Source: Bradyrhizobium monzae
GTDB taxonomy: Bacteria; Pseudomonadota; Alphaproteobacteria; Rhizobiales; Xanthobacteraceae
Direction of reading: 5' to 3'
NCBI RefSeq assembly: GCF_021458635.1
Contig: NZ_JAIRDQ010000012.1
Coordinates: 1-64,000, forward strand
Length of the DNA stretch: 64,000 bases
Shown: in pieces, positions 36,190 to 45,333 of the stretch
Layout: the number at the start of each line of letters is the position of its first letter
How positions within the stretch are numbered: the first letter of the stretch is position 1
Notes under the pieces: model-generated
Told to the model about the DNA's origin: nothing
The model's database searches: none
Seen by the model: only the letters and a program-made list of their open reading frames with translations
Position numbers and translations under genes: made by a program

Positions 36190-36459
36190 TAGAATATATC
36201 CTTGCTGGGGGGGAGGCCTGCTCGTTTTCTGGGCGGGACTTAAGGGCCGTATTTGTTTTGGCCGCATCTCGCGAGCGTCGGTCTGAGCTTTGATAGGTGC
36301 CGTCGGATCGAGCGACGAGATCGTTGTTCCGTTCCGCCTCCGTGACGCTGCGGTAAGCGCTCGATGCGCGGCCACTTGGTCGTCAGCTGTAACAGGTCAA
36401 TGCATGGCTTGGGCCGCTATCATCGTTTTCTCGTTCCACCAGTGGGATAACGAAATGAG

Positions 36460-36585
36460 TGGTATCGACGCGCGGTTGGCTATCCACCTCGCTTCAGGCA
36501 TTCTGAGATCGCGGCATACTGCAGCTAATGCCAATGCTGATGCGGATGCAGTGGTCAAGGCCGTCATCTGGAGACTCGGCAACGA
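36460..36585 (-). pseudogene. Remnant of the hisC 3' end left by tandem duplication
   Basis: This stretch matches the last part of hisC and its downstream sequence at about 37925-38065 nearly base for base (shared TTGGCTATCCACCTCGCTTC and TGATGCGGATGCAGTGGTC), but lacks about 25 bases (around 37983-38008) and stops abruptly at about 36585. It has no coding capacity of its own. Confidence 0.75.
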
Positions 36586-36616
36586 GTCACGGTGGCTTGG
36601 CGTACCAAATGACGAC

Positions 36617-37645
36617 TTAGGGATGGCCTAGCAGCTCGGATTGGATGGTTCTTGCGGCGTATAGCGATGCATCGAGTGGTAAATTCCCAAATGCGAGCTG
36701 GCAAAGCAGGTAATTTGCGCCTGCCTCCTCCAGCTGATTGAGCAGAAGGCGTCGGACGGGCGTTGGTGTTCCGACGACGCACAATTCGCTCTCGATTGCC
36801 GCATCGAATGTCAGCGGAAAGGCCTGTGGCGTCGGGATATCATTGAGCTCGTACAGGAATTTGAAGCTCCGCAGCCATTGCTCGTAGGCGGATCTAGCCA
36901 GCGAATAAGCGTCCGTCTCGGATCGCCCAATCACGACCATACGCAGCAATCCAACAAGTGGCCCGCGATCAGGGGCGGAGGGACTGCGCTCTCGATGTGT
37001 GCGGTAAGCATCGGAAATTTTGCGAACACCGGCGGAGGGACCCACGCAGGCGAGGTTCGCGCCATTGCCGGCGGCCCAAATTGCCGTGTCGAGCCGATTG
37101 GTGGTCACCCATATCGGGGGAGATGGACGCTGGTGAGTCGTTAATGTCAGAGGAACCTCGTTCAACTGGAAATGTCGGCCTTGGTACGACAAGGCTCCGC
37201 CCGTCATGGCCTTTAGGAAAATGTCATTGGCTTCCTCGTACCGGCTTGGCGCCGCGTCCTCGCAGATCCCGAAACAGCTCAACTCCACTGGAAGGCCCCC
37301 CCGTCCGAAACCCAGCTCGAGCCTGCCGCCGCTTAATTGATCAAGCATGCAGATCTCCTCAAAAGCGCGGAGCGGATGATAGAAGTTGAGCAGCATGACA
37401 AATGGGCCGAGACGAAGGTGCCGCGTACGCTGGGCGACACTCGACAGGAAAAGACCCGGCGAAGGACCTCTTCCATGGGGCGTGCAATGCTCTGCCACGT
37501 GATACGCATAGAAGCCGAGGCGATCGTATGCCTCCGCCAAAATAAGGCGATCTTCGTATTGACGACCAACATCGCGGCCGTCGTCGTCCAGGTGATCGAA
37601 AATCCCGCAGGTGAGTTTTGACGAAGGCTGTTGTGTCATTTGCAT
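36617..37645 (-). CDS. Luciferase-like flavin monooxygenase, copy 2
   Basis: About 342 residues, same LLM family and same landmarks as copy 1 (CGIFDHLDDDGRDVGRQYED; AFEEICMLDQLSGGRLELGF). The active-site neighbourhood differs slightly: copy 1 has EHHCTPHGRG and copy 2 has EHCTPHGRG, a one-residue His deletion. Start ATG 37645 or 37639; AAGGATC precedes both. It follows hisC by about 290 bases on the same strand and is probably the original member of the duplicated pair, co-transcribed with hisC. Confidence 0.85.
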   Translation of the reverse strand: MQMTQQPSSKLTCGIFDHLDDDGRDVGRQYEDRLILAEAYDRLGFYAYHVAEHCTPHGRGPSPGLFLSSVAQRTRHLRLGPFVMLLNFYHPLRAFEEICMLDQLSGGRLELGFGRGGLPVELSCFGICEDAAPSRYEEANDIFLKAMTGGALSYQGRHFQLNEVPLTLTTHQRPSPPIWVTTNRLDTAIWAAGNGANLACVGPSAGVRKISDAYRTHRERSPSAPDRGPLVGLLRMVVIGRSETDAYSLARSAYEQWLRSFKFLYELNDIPTPQAFPLTFDAAIESELCVVGTPTPVRRLLLNQLEEAGANYLLCQLAFGNLPLDASLYAARTIQSELLGHP

Positions 37646-37936
37646 AGATCCTTTTTGGGCGGAATGCCTGCTCGTTCCCCAGGAAGGCTTAAGGGCGCCG
37701 CATTTATTATGGCCACATCTCACGACCGTCGGGTCTGAACTTCGATGGGTGCCCGTGCGTCGAGCGCACGAGATCGTTGTCTCGCTTCAGCCCTGCAACA
37801 CGCGCAGGCGCAAGCACTCAATGCGCGGTCACTTGGCCGTCACCTGCATGGGTCCTTGCCTGGCTCGAGCCGCTATCATCGGCTTCCTGTTTCATCAGCG
37901 GTATAACGAAGAGAGTGGACATCGACGCGCGGTTGG

Positions 37937-39037
37937 CTATCCACCTCGCTTCAGGCGTTCTGAGATCGCGGCAACTGCAGCTAAAAACGAGTCCATTTGT
38001 TCGTTTGTGCCAATGCTGATGCGGATGCAGTGGTCGAGGCCGTCATCTGGAAAAACGGCAACGAGTATTCCTTCCCTCTCCAGTGCGGCGTGCCACCACC
38101 TGCCGTCCTGTCCGTTCGGGACACGCGCCAGCAAGAAATTGGTATGAGAGGGCGCGACGCGGAACCCGAACTGACGCAGTGCGGCCGCAACTCGTTCTCT
38201 CTCGTGCCTGATGTGTCTATGGTTCTCTTCGTAGGCCGCGCGATGTGAAAGGATGCTGACGCCGACCGCATGCGCTATGACATTCATGTTGAAGACGTTC
38301 TGAATATTCCGCAGTCTTCCAATAAGCTCTGGATGACCAAGGCCAAAGCCGACGCGAATGCCGGCGGCCGCATAGCTCTTTGAAAGCGTTCTGAGAAGCA
38401 GGAGATTGGGGTGGCGGCGGACGAGCCGTAGACCGTTATCAGGTGCGAAGTCGACATAGGCTTCATCCAACACGACCAAGCGGTCAGATTGTGCCACGAG
38501 GCGTTCGATGTCGGCGATGGGGGCGAACGTCCCAGTCGGATTGTTCGGATTAGCCAACAAGATGAACTTGGCGTCCTTTGCCGGACCGAACAGCAGCTGA
38601 TCAATCGGGATCGAATGCGAGTCGCTCCACAAAACTTCGAGAAATTTGGCGCTCTGCAACACAGCTAGCTTACGATTGAACGAAAACCCGGGAGACATCA
38701 TTGCGATGCTGTCGCCCGGCCCAAGAAAGGCCCTGTAGATCAGGCCGAGAAGCTCCGACGATCCGTTGCCGGCGATCACATGGTCTTTTGAGAGGCCGTA
38801 GGCATTGGCGGCAGCCTCCCTCAAACCGATGTTATCGTCTTCCGGATACAGATACTGACGCTCGAGCGCCGAGATTGCACTTCGCCATACCATTGTTGGT
38901 AGTGGAAATGGGTTCTCATTGGTGTTTAGTTTCACGTAACGCGCATCTGGCGCCCGCTGGCCGGGCGACTGGGCTTCTAGATCCTTAGCCGGCTGCGCCA
39001 GAGAAGAGAGCACACTTTGCAGTTTTGCATCGACCAT
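37937..39037 (-). CDS. hisC: Histidinol-phosphate aminotransferase-like enzyme
   Basis: 366 residues, fold-type I PLP aminotransferase of the HisC group: N-terminal KLNTNENPFP, the NPNNPTG motif (LANPNNPTGTFAP), Asp-Tyr block VVLDEAYVDFAP, and Schiff-base lysine in LRTLSKSYAAAGIRVG. Full length, start ATG 39037. A second hisC beside luciferase-like oxygenases suggests a small pathway acting on histidinol-phosphate, an aromatic amino acid or a related amine rather than core histidine synthesis, because no other his gene is present. A MerR-type promoter lies 364 bp upstream. Confidence 0.85.
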   Translation of the reverse strand: MVDAKLQSVLSSLAQPAKDLEAQSPGQRAPDARYVKLNTNENPFPLPTMVWRSAISALERQYLYPEDDNIGLREAAANAYGLSKDHVIAGNGSSELLGLIYRAFLGPGDSIAMMSPGFSFNRKLAVLQSAKFLEVLWSDSHSIPIDQLLFGPAKDAKFILLANPNNPTGTFAPIADIERLVAQSDRLVVLDEAYVDFAPDNGLRLVRRHPNLLLLRTLSKSYAAAGIRVGFGLGHPELIGRLRNIQNVFNMNVIAHAVGVSILSHRAAYEENHRHIRHERERVAAALRQFGFRVAPSHTNFLLARVPNGQDGRWWHAALEREGILVAVFPDDGLDHCIRISIGTNEQMDSFLAAVAAISERLKRGG

Positions 39038-39400
39038 ATTCTTGTCCCTCTTGATACGCAGACGGCAGTCGCCATTAAGAGTGTGCTTGACGGTCTAGCG
39101 AGAAATCCGTTTCGCACAGCTGACGTGGCGTCGCCTGGCTCGTTGGCGGTGCACGAGCCAAAAGGCGGCGGTTAAGATGCAGCGATCTGGTTGTTTGTTC
39201 GCGACGTTGCGATCGCTCTGTCAATCTCAGCCGACTGGGCGCAGCCGAGTCTGGTCGCTAAGCCAGCCCTTGCAGTCCCAGCACGATCGAGCCGCAAGCC
39301 TTGGTTTGAAAGTCGGTACATTGGCAGCGTCATGCGATGCTCCCCGGCGAGGCACTGACCTACGCCGGCTTTTCTGAAGGCCGTGGCGACCTGTTTGCCG

Positions 39401-39431
39401 AAGCTACAATTTGACGCTACGTGCGAATCAA
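39401..39431 (-). promoter_or_regulatory. MerR-type promoter motif, site D (hisC/LLM cluster)
   Basis: Leftward -35 TTGATT (39431-39426), a 19-bp spacer with dyad CGCACG-TAG-CGTCAA, and -10 TAGCTT (39406-39401). It is the only recognisable element upstream of hisC. Confidence 0.5.
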
Positions 39432-40841
39432 GTCCTGTCGACGTGCTCGTCGTACGAATTCGCGCAAGCTTGTGGCTGAACGTTCGTTGGGCCTAGCTCG
39501 GGCTTTGAGAGCGCGTGCGGCGAATCAAGGGCGGTTCGGGAGGTATCACGGGGCAAGATCGGTCGCCGGGGCGAGCGCCGGACGGCTCTCGGGCAATCGA
39601 CTGTTGGAATTCTGCCCTATGTCAGAAAGCAAACGCAGCCCATGTCCTGAGTCCGCGCCCCTTCGCGAGACGACATTTGGCTGCGAAGTCTTACGTTGTT
39701 GATCGCAGTGGCCCAGATCCTGCAACGCGCCCAAAGATCGCGTTATGGGAATAAGGTGTGTGTTTGGGCCTCGATCTTGGCGAAGAACGTGGGAAATTCA
39801 GTCGGCCGGAGCCGACGACTGGCGTCCATCGGCCTCACGTGTTTCGAAGGCAGCATCCCGGAGCGAGGACGCAAGACGCTGGTTCCCGCCGCGGCCTCGC
39901 GCAATCCCGAGTGCCTTGCTGGAGCGCCGTCTCGGGCCGCCGGCTGGCCGATGGCCCTCTGCACACATCCGCCGCTTCAACGTGAGCGATTCAGGTGCGA
40001 CCCTGCAACCAGTGTCAAGATCGAGGTCAATCGCAGCAGATATCGGCAGCTATTATTCGGCGCCCTAGACGTCGATGAACGGCTCGCGAGCGCAATCGCA
40101 TGCATCGATCGACAGTGGCGGCATTCCTGCGACGTCGCCGGACGTCACCAAGCTCGCCGTTGACGAGTTCAGTCAAGACTGCGCTCGGCCTATTCCACGT
40201 GAATCGGGGACCCGATGTGAACCGCATGTTGTTGTTCGTCAGCTAAGAGCCACGCCGACATCGATACTGTGATCGTCGGCGTTTGCGCGTTCGCCGGCCT
40301 TTGCAAGCAGCGATCAGCCCCTCGCAAAGCGAGGTTACCGAGTCTTACGAGCGAAATCGCACGCACCAACACGCCGCGTCAGATTCCGAGCAATGCGATT
40401 GCATGCGAGAGCAGGCGTTTTGTCGCAGGTGAGGAATGAGCATCCCTGCAAAACATCGGCGCTCCTCGCATGGGACTGCACCAGAAGAGACCGCTAGCAT
40501 CGTATTCCAATGTTTGGCCGGGAAAAAATCCCATTCTCATCGGGAAAAAGATGACGCATGCGCCAAGTTGCTATTCAAAGGTTGCCGACGGCTCGCGGTC
40601 GGCTACAGATGGAGTCGGAAAATCGTTGATGCAGGTCCATGGAACTCGTGCCGTGCACTGTGAACGCAGGACGACCTCATAACAAGGACGTTAGGACCAC
40701 GATGCGTTTATAGCAGTGCCATGAAAGAGCGCTATGTCTAGCTGGCGACCTGAATTGCGCACGAGCATCAGGCGCAGCATCAAACTCGCAAAATCCAAAC
40801 AAGATGGTAGGGAGGATGCTGAAAATAACGGAGACGTCGTC
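39432..40841. other. Long region upstream of nifA without a supported gene
   Basis: About 1.4 kb with only short conflicting ORFs. In B. japonicum-type strains a short-chain dehydrogenase gene, fixR, precedes nifA in the same operon; no such reading frame is present here. I could not find a convincing -24/-12 element. Confidence 0.45.
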
Positions 40842-42602
40842 ATGTTGAACATCGCTTCCGCACACGAAAGGCCTGACTCAGTGTCGGAGACGAGCCAAAC
40901 TGTTCCCATTGTAACGCTGCACGAAAGCGCCGTTGTCGGGATCTTCGAAATCTCGAAGATACTCGCCGCCCCCTGCCGGCTCGAGCTCACGTTGGCCAAC
41001 GTCGTGGATATTCTGCATTCGTTTGTTCAGATGCGGCACGGCATCGTCTCGCTTTTCGACCATGATGGCCAGCCAGACATTACGGTCGGCGTCGGCTGGA
41101 CCGAAGGCAGCGACGAGCGGTACCGGACGCGGCTCCCACCGAAAGCGATTGATCAGATCGTGGCGACGGACATGCCGCTCGTGGCCGAGGACATCGCAGT
41201 CCATTCGGCGTTCACGACGGCCGACCTCGAGGTGCTCGGTGCCAGCGATAACGCACGGGTATCGTTCATCGGCGTTCCCATTCGGATCGACGCGAAAGCA
41301 GTTGGCGCGCTGACCATCGACCGTGTTCTGGACGACAGCTCAAGCATACGGCTCGAATACGACGTGAGACTTCTCACCATGATCGCCAATCTGGTCGGGC
41401 AGACCGTGAAGCTGCATCGGCTCTTTGCGACAGACCGCGAGCGACTGATGGCGGAAAAGGATCGATTGCAAAAGCAATTGGCCGAAATCCAGCAACCCGC
41501 TCGCGAGCGCAAGAAGGTCAATGTGGAAGGCATCATTGGCGATAGTCCGGCGCTGCGCGCGCTGCTCGACAAGATCGCGGTGGTTGCCAAATCGAATAGC
41601 ACGGTTCTGCTGCGCGGCGAATCCGGTACCGGGAAGGAGCTGGTGGCCAAGGCTATTCACGCCCTCTCGGCGCGCTCCAAGCGGCCGTTCATCAAGCTCA
41701 ACTGTGCGGCGCTCCCCGAGACCGTTCTGGAGTCCGAATTGTTCGGCCACGAGAAAGGTGCTTTTACCGGCGCCTTCAGTTCGCGCAAGGGGCGCTTTGA
41801 GCTGGCCGACAAGGGTACGCTGTTTCTGGACGAGATCGGAGAGATCTCGCCCTCGTTTCAGGCAAAGCTGCTGCGCGTCCTGCAAGAGCAGGAATTCGAG
41901 CGTGTCGGCAGCAATCAGACCATGAAAGTCGACGTTCGCGTCATTGCAGCTACGAACAGAAACCTGGAGGAAGCGGTCGCAAATAACGGGTTCCGCGCTG
42001 ACCTCTATTACCGTGTGAGCGTGGTTCCCTTGCTGCTGCCGCCCCTGCGCGAAAGGCGCAGCGACATTCCGCTGCTCGCCGCCGAGTTTCTCAGGAATTT
42101 CAACAGCGAAAACGGCCGCACGTTGACATTCGATCAAGGTGCGACGGACATTTTGATGAATTGCGGGTTTCCGGGTAACGTCCGTGAACTCGAAAATTGC
42201 GTGCAGCGGACAGCGACCCTCGCCCCAGGACCTTCGATCTGCAGAGACGACTTCGCCTGCTGCCACGGCCAGTGCCTTTCGGCGATGCTGTGGAAGGGGG
42301 GATCTGAAGACGTGGCGCCGCATGCGCGCCCAACTTGCGCAGGGGCCCCGAAGCCGAGCAGCGCTGAAGCTGGTCGGTCGACCGCCGCCGCCGTCCCGCC
42401 TGTCCGGGACGCGCAGGCTGGGCTGGGTCCAGCCGGCGCCGCGCTCGTAAGTACCGGACAGATGACCGATCCCGAGCGCGTCATCGCGGCCATGGAGCGG
42501 TCGGGTTGGGTTCAGGCAAAGGCGGCGCGCCTGCTTGGCGTTACTCCCCGCCAGATTGGCTACGCGCTGAGGAAATACGGCATCGAGATCAAGCGTTTCT
42601 GA
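40842..42602 (+). CDS. nifA: NifA, sigma-54-dependent activator of nitrogen fixation genes
   Basis: About 586 residues from ATG 40842 (GGAG eight bases upstream); an in-frame ATG at 40734 is possible. Order: N-terminal GAF domain (about 20-170), AAA+ domain with Walker A GESGTGKE, the sigma-54-contact GAFTGA loop and Walker B GTLFLDEIGE, then an interdomain linker and the Fis-type HTH (AKAARLLGVTPRQIGYALRK). The cysteines follow Cx11Cx19Cx4C across the end of the AAA+ domain and linker (from ILMNC to CHGQC), the hallmark of oxygen- and metal-sensitive rhizobial NifA. It activates nif/fix promoters such as that of fixA, 132 bp downstream. Confidence 0.97.
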   Translation: MLNIASAHERPDSVSETSQTVPIVTLHESAVVGIFEISKILAAPCRLELTLANVVDILHSFVQMRHGIVSLFDHDGQPDITVGVGWTEGSDERYRTRLPPKAIDQIVATDMPLVAEDIAVHSAFTTADLEVLGASDNARVSFIGVPIRIDAKAVGALTIDRVLDDSSSIRLEYDVRLLTMIANLVGQTVKLHRLFATDRERLMAEKDRLQKQLAEIQQPARERKKVNVEGIIGDSPALRALLDKIAVVAKSNSTVLLRGESGTGKELVAKAIHALSARSKRPFIKLNCAALPETVLESELFGHEKGAFTGAFSSRKGRFELADKGTLFLDEIGEISPSFQAKLLRVLQEQEFERVGSNQTMKVDVRVIAATNRNLEEAVANNGFRADLYYRVSVVPLLLPPLRERRSDIPLLAAEFLRNFNSENGRTLTFDQGATDILMNCGFPGNVRELENCVQRTATLAPGPSICRDDFACCHGQCLSAMLWKGGSEDVAPHARPTCAGAPKPSSAEAGRSTAAAVPPVRDAQAGLGPAGAALVSTGQMTDPERVIAAMERSGWVQAKAARLLGVTPRQIGYALRKYGIEIKRF

Positions 42603-42733
42603 GCGGTGTGGGATCGGTGCGACCATAGCGCTGTCGCGATGACGACGAATGTCCGAAATGCGTCTGCACGTGTTGGAGCACGTCAAGCTCTCAGAACTTG
42701 TTGTTTACATCGACTCATGCCTTAAACCGCAAA

Positions 42734-42749
42734 TGGTACGACATTTGCT
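42734..42749 (+). promoter_or_regulatory. Sigma-54 (-24/-12) promoter of fixA
   Basis: TGGTACGACATTTGCT matches the TGGYACR-N4-TTGCW consensus exactly. It lies 39 bp before the fixA ATG and 132 bp after the nifA stop. I did not find a perfect TGT-N10-ACA NifA site immediately upstream. Confidence 0.88.
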
Positions 42750-42787
42750 GTGCTTTCTCCGGATTTCGAAAGTCTCTGGAGAAGCAC

Positions 42788-43630
42788 ATGCACAATGTCG
42801 TCTGCATCAAGCAGGTCCCTGATTCCGCACAGATCCGCGTGCACCCTGTGACCAACACGATCATGCGCCAGGGTGTGCCCACCATCATCAATCCTTACGA
42901 TTTGTTCGCGCTCGAAGCTGCGCTCGATCTGCGCGACAAGTTTGGTGGTGAGATCACCGTCCTTACAATGGGCCCACCCTCGGCCGAGGACACTCTTCGG
43001 AAAGCCCTCACCTTTGGCGCCGATCGCGCGGTGCTGCTGACCGACCGTTGCTTCGCGGGTGCGGACACCCTGGCAACCACCTACGCACTCGCGACCGCCA
43101 TCCGCAAGATCGGCAAGGATTATGGCCAGCCTGACCTCATATTCACGGGCAAGCAGACGATCGATGGCGACACCGCGCAGGTCGGGCCTGGTATCGCAAG
43201 GCGGCTTGCTGTGCAACAGCTAACCTACGTTGCCAAGATCATGACCATCGATCTCACCGCGCGCACAATCGAAGCGGAGCGGCGCTGCGAGGGCGGCACC
43301 CAGGTGCTGCGCGCAAGCCTGCCGTCGCTCATCACCATGATGGAGGCCACCAACCAGATTCGCCGTGGCGCAATGGCAGATGCTTTGCGCGCCGCTCGAG
43401 CGCCGATTGTAAAATGGAACGCCCAGGAGGCTGGCGTCGAGGATGTTTCAAAATGCGGTCTCAGGGGCTCGCCCACCGTTGTTAAACGCGTCTTCGCGCC
43501 ATCGGCGCGCGCAGAGAAGGCAGCCATCGTGGATGCTGCCGAGCAGCCGGCGCAAGCCTTGATCGACACCATTTTCAAGCAGAAGCCCAAGCTTGAAGCT
43601 GAGCTTGCCGCTCTCGCCCGGGGCTCATGA
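42788..43630 (+). CDS. fixA: FixA, electron-transfer flavoprotein beta-type subunit
   Basis: 280 residues from ATG 42788 (GGAGA upstream). ETF-beta family: N-terminal MHNVVCIKQVPDSAQIRV, the AMP/flavin-region motif VLTMGPPSAEDTLRKALTFG, and FTGKQTIDGDTAQVGPGIA. With FixBCX it passes electrons to nitrogenase in bacteroids. fixB, fixC and fixX are not next to it, as in B. japonicum-type genomes where fixA is separate. The sigma-54 promoter makes it a direct NifA target. Confidence 0.96.
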   Translation: MHNVVCIKQVPDSAQIRVHPVTNTIMRQGVPTIINPYDLFALEAALDLRDKFGGEITVLTMGPPSAEDTLRKALTFGADRAVLLTDRCFAGADTLATTYALATAIRKIGKDYGQPDLIFTGKQTIDGDTAQVGPGIARRLAVQQLTYVAKIMTIDLTARTIEAERRCEGGTQVLRASLPSLITMMEATNQIRRGAMADALRAARAPIVKWNAQEAGVEDVSKCGLRGSPTVVKRVFAPSARAEKAAIVDAAEQPAQALIDTIFKQKPKLEAELAALARGS

Positions 43631-43749
43631 CCCGGAGAGAGGTTCGGGCGATCGGCAAGGACGAGCAGCGGCCGTCGACGAGCTTACGCCGGGGCAGAGC
43701 AGGTGGGTGGACAGAGCGTTAAGCCGAAAGTTGCAGGCTACGAGTGGCG

Positions 43750-43998
43750 ATGATCCTGCGATTCCACTGCGCCGTCGAGCATTTGGACGTGTGGAGTGCA
43801 AGCGGACATGGCTTCTCCTTCGTGATCGCTTATGCGAGCCGCGCAGGCCACGGCTTTCACGGACGTCCCGGCTATGTGGCGTCATGGCGCCCGCTCCATC
43901 GAAGTCGTAGCGCAATCAAGATCGCTGGCTCGCCCTTCACAACGTTCGCCGATGCCGAGCAAGCCTGCAACTCGATGCTGAAGCATCTGACAGCGTGA
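43750..43998 (+). CDS. Small conserved-type protein downstream of fixA
   Basis: 82 residues from ATG 43750 (MILRFHCAVEHLD), rich in His, Gly and aromatic residues (GHGFSFVIAYASRAGHGFHG), ending AEQACNSMLKHLTA. The pattern of a short beta-sheet followed by a helix looks like a genuine small folded protein, and I recall similar ones near symbiotic genes of bradyrhizobia. It is about 120 bases after fixA on the same strand and could share its transcript. Function unknown. Confidence 0.5.
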   Translation: MILRFHCAVEHLDVWSASGHGFSFVIAYASRAGHGFHGRPGYVASWRPLHRSRSAIKIAGSPFTTFADAEQACNSMLKHLTA

Positions 43999-44665
43999 AG
44001 CTCAGAGCCGATGCGCTGCAATGAACGGGAGCGTCAACCACATATGGCGATTGGCCCCCACTATGTCGGTGAGAAGGCGGCTCGCACATTTGCGGCCGAG
44101 ACGTTCCTTTTCTGGCGTTGCATCTTGCGTTGCCTCTTGGTTTCCACATCGAGCCGCTCGGCCGCGGACTCCAGCCCCACTTAGGGGGGCGTCATGTCTC
44201 TGGCAGTCGATTGGGTCGTAGAAGAGTGGCCGTATCGTCGTATCAGTCGCCGTCGGGTCGAAGACGCCCATGTCTGGGGGCGAACGCGACGGCGTATCCC
44301 ATCCGCGCGAGCGGTGCAAAGCCCGTGGTCTTCTTCGGGCAAGCTCGCGCAGAGTCGTATCCGGCATGCTGATTGCTAGAGATGAGAAGACCCATTTCAA
44401 CAATTGCGGTCCTCGGAGCGACCACCCCAGGAGTTCATCTCAAATGTATCGAATTTGTGCATTGAAAAGCTTCGCCTGCACCGCTGACTAGCGTCCGGTC
44501 TTTGAAGTGCCCTCAATCGCAGGTTATGCCCCAAATGCCTTTTCTCCAGGCGGCCATTTCTCAGTTCTTTCGGCCGACGAATCAGATGGCGTGGGCGGAT
44601 CACGCGATCGGACCGCAGATCAGTCCTCGGCGGAAACAGGGCAAAGTGTCAGGCAGGAAGTCTTC
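43999..44665. other. Intergenic stretch before folE
   Basis: Short ORFs in all frames and no recognisable domain. Promoter signals for the folE-queD-queE operon must lie here, but none is obvious. Confidence 0.4.
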
Positions 44666-45331
44666 TTGATAAGCTCAACGCAGGCAATTCGTAAACGCCT
44701 CCTCGAAGCTGGCGTGTCGTTTGCGCCAAACGCCAACATCGCAAAACACCTGCTGCCCGGTGACATTGAGGTGATACAGACCGAGGTCGAGCGGCACATG
44801 CAGGCCGTGCTGGATGCCCTGGTCATCGATACCAATCACGACCACAATACGCAGGGGACCGCGAAGCGAATTGCCAAAATGTACGTGCGCGAGGTGTTTG
44901 CCGGCCGCTTTGAGGCCGCGCCCGAGGTCACGGAGTTTCAGAACGACAGCGGTCTGGATGCGGTCTACTCGCTTGGCCCTATCGCAGTACGTTCTGCGTG
45001 CGCCCACCACCTTGTCCCCGTCACCGGTCGCATGTGGGTCGGTGTGCTGCCTGGGGACAAGCTGATCGGTATCAGCAAGTTTGTGCGCCTCGCCAACTGG
45101 ATCTTGTCGCGACCCCACCTGCAAGAGGAAGCCACCGTCATGCTGGCGGACGAGCTCGAGGGCCGTCTCCAGCCGAAGGGATTGGCCGTCGTCCTCAAGG
45201 CACAGCACCAGTGCATGGTCTGGCGCGGTGTTCGCGAAACCGGAACCATCATGACGACCAGCATCATGCGCGGATCCTTCCGCGACAGCAAGTCAATGCG
45301 TAGCGAATTTATGGCGCAGATCAAGGACTAG
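44666..45331 (+). CDS. folE: GTP cyclohydrolase I (FolE)
   Basis: 221 residues from TTG 44666, chosen because AGGAAG lies eight bases upstream and the length fits the family; the frame is open to 44507. Zinc and catalytic motifs are SACAHHLVPVTG (Cys-x2-His) and the second Cys in HQCMVWRGV; NHDHNTQGTAKRIAKMY is the substrate-pocket region. It converts GTP to dihydroneopterin triphosphate. The next gene (queD-like) starts two bases after its stop, so its product is meant for 7-deazaguanine synthesis rather than folate. Confidence 0.92.
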   Translation: MISSTQAIRKRLLEAGVSFAPNANIAKHLLPGDIEVIQTEVERHMQAVLDALVIDTNHDHNTQGTAKRIAKMYVREVFAGRFEAAPEVTEFQNDSGLDAVYSLGPIAVRSACAHHLVPVTGRMWVGVLPGDKLIGISKFVRLANWILSRPHLQEEATVMLADELEGRLQPKGLAVVLKAQHQCMVWRGVRETGTIMTTSIMRGSFRDSKSMRSEFMAQIKD

Positions 45332-45333
45332 GC

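Larger units (their letters stand above)
35164..38075. repeat. Old tandem duplication of about 1.4 kb (LLM gene plus hisC 3' end)
   Basis: Unit 1 is about 35164-36585 and unit 2 about 36617-38075. Each contains a luciferase-like gene, the same leader (GAGTTTTGACGAAGG at the gene start) and the 3' end of hisC. Many substitutions and small indels show that it is not recent. Confidence 0.75.

Noticed and set aside
40625..40660. A possible -24/-12 promoter for nifA (GGAACTCGTGCCGTGC).
   Set aside because: The spacing between GG and GC is 12, not 10, and the TTGC block is missing.
41340..42686. A 448-codon leftward ORF antisense to nifA.
   Set aside because: The rightward frame encodes unmistakable NifA; the antisense frame is a by-product of codon bias.
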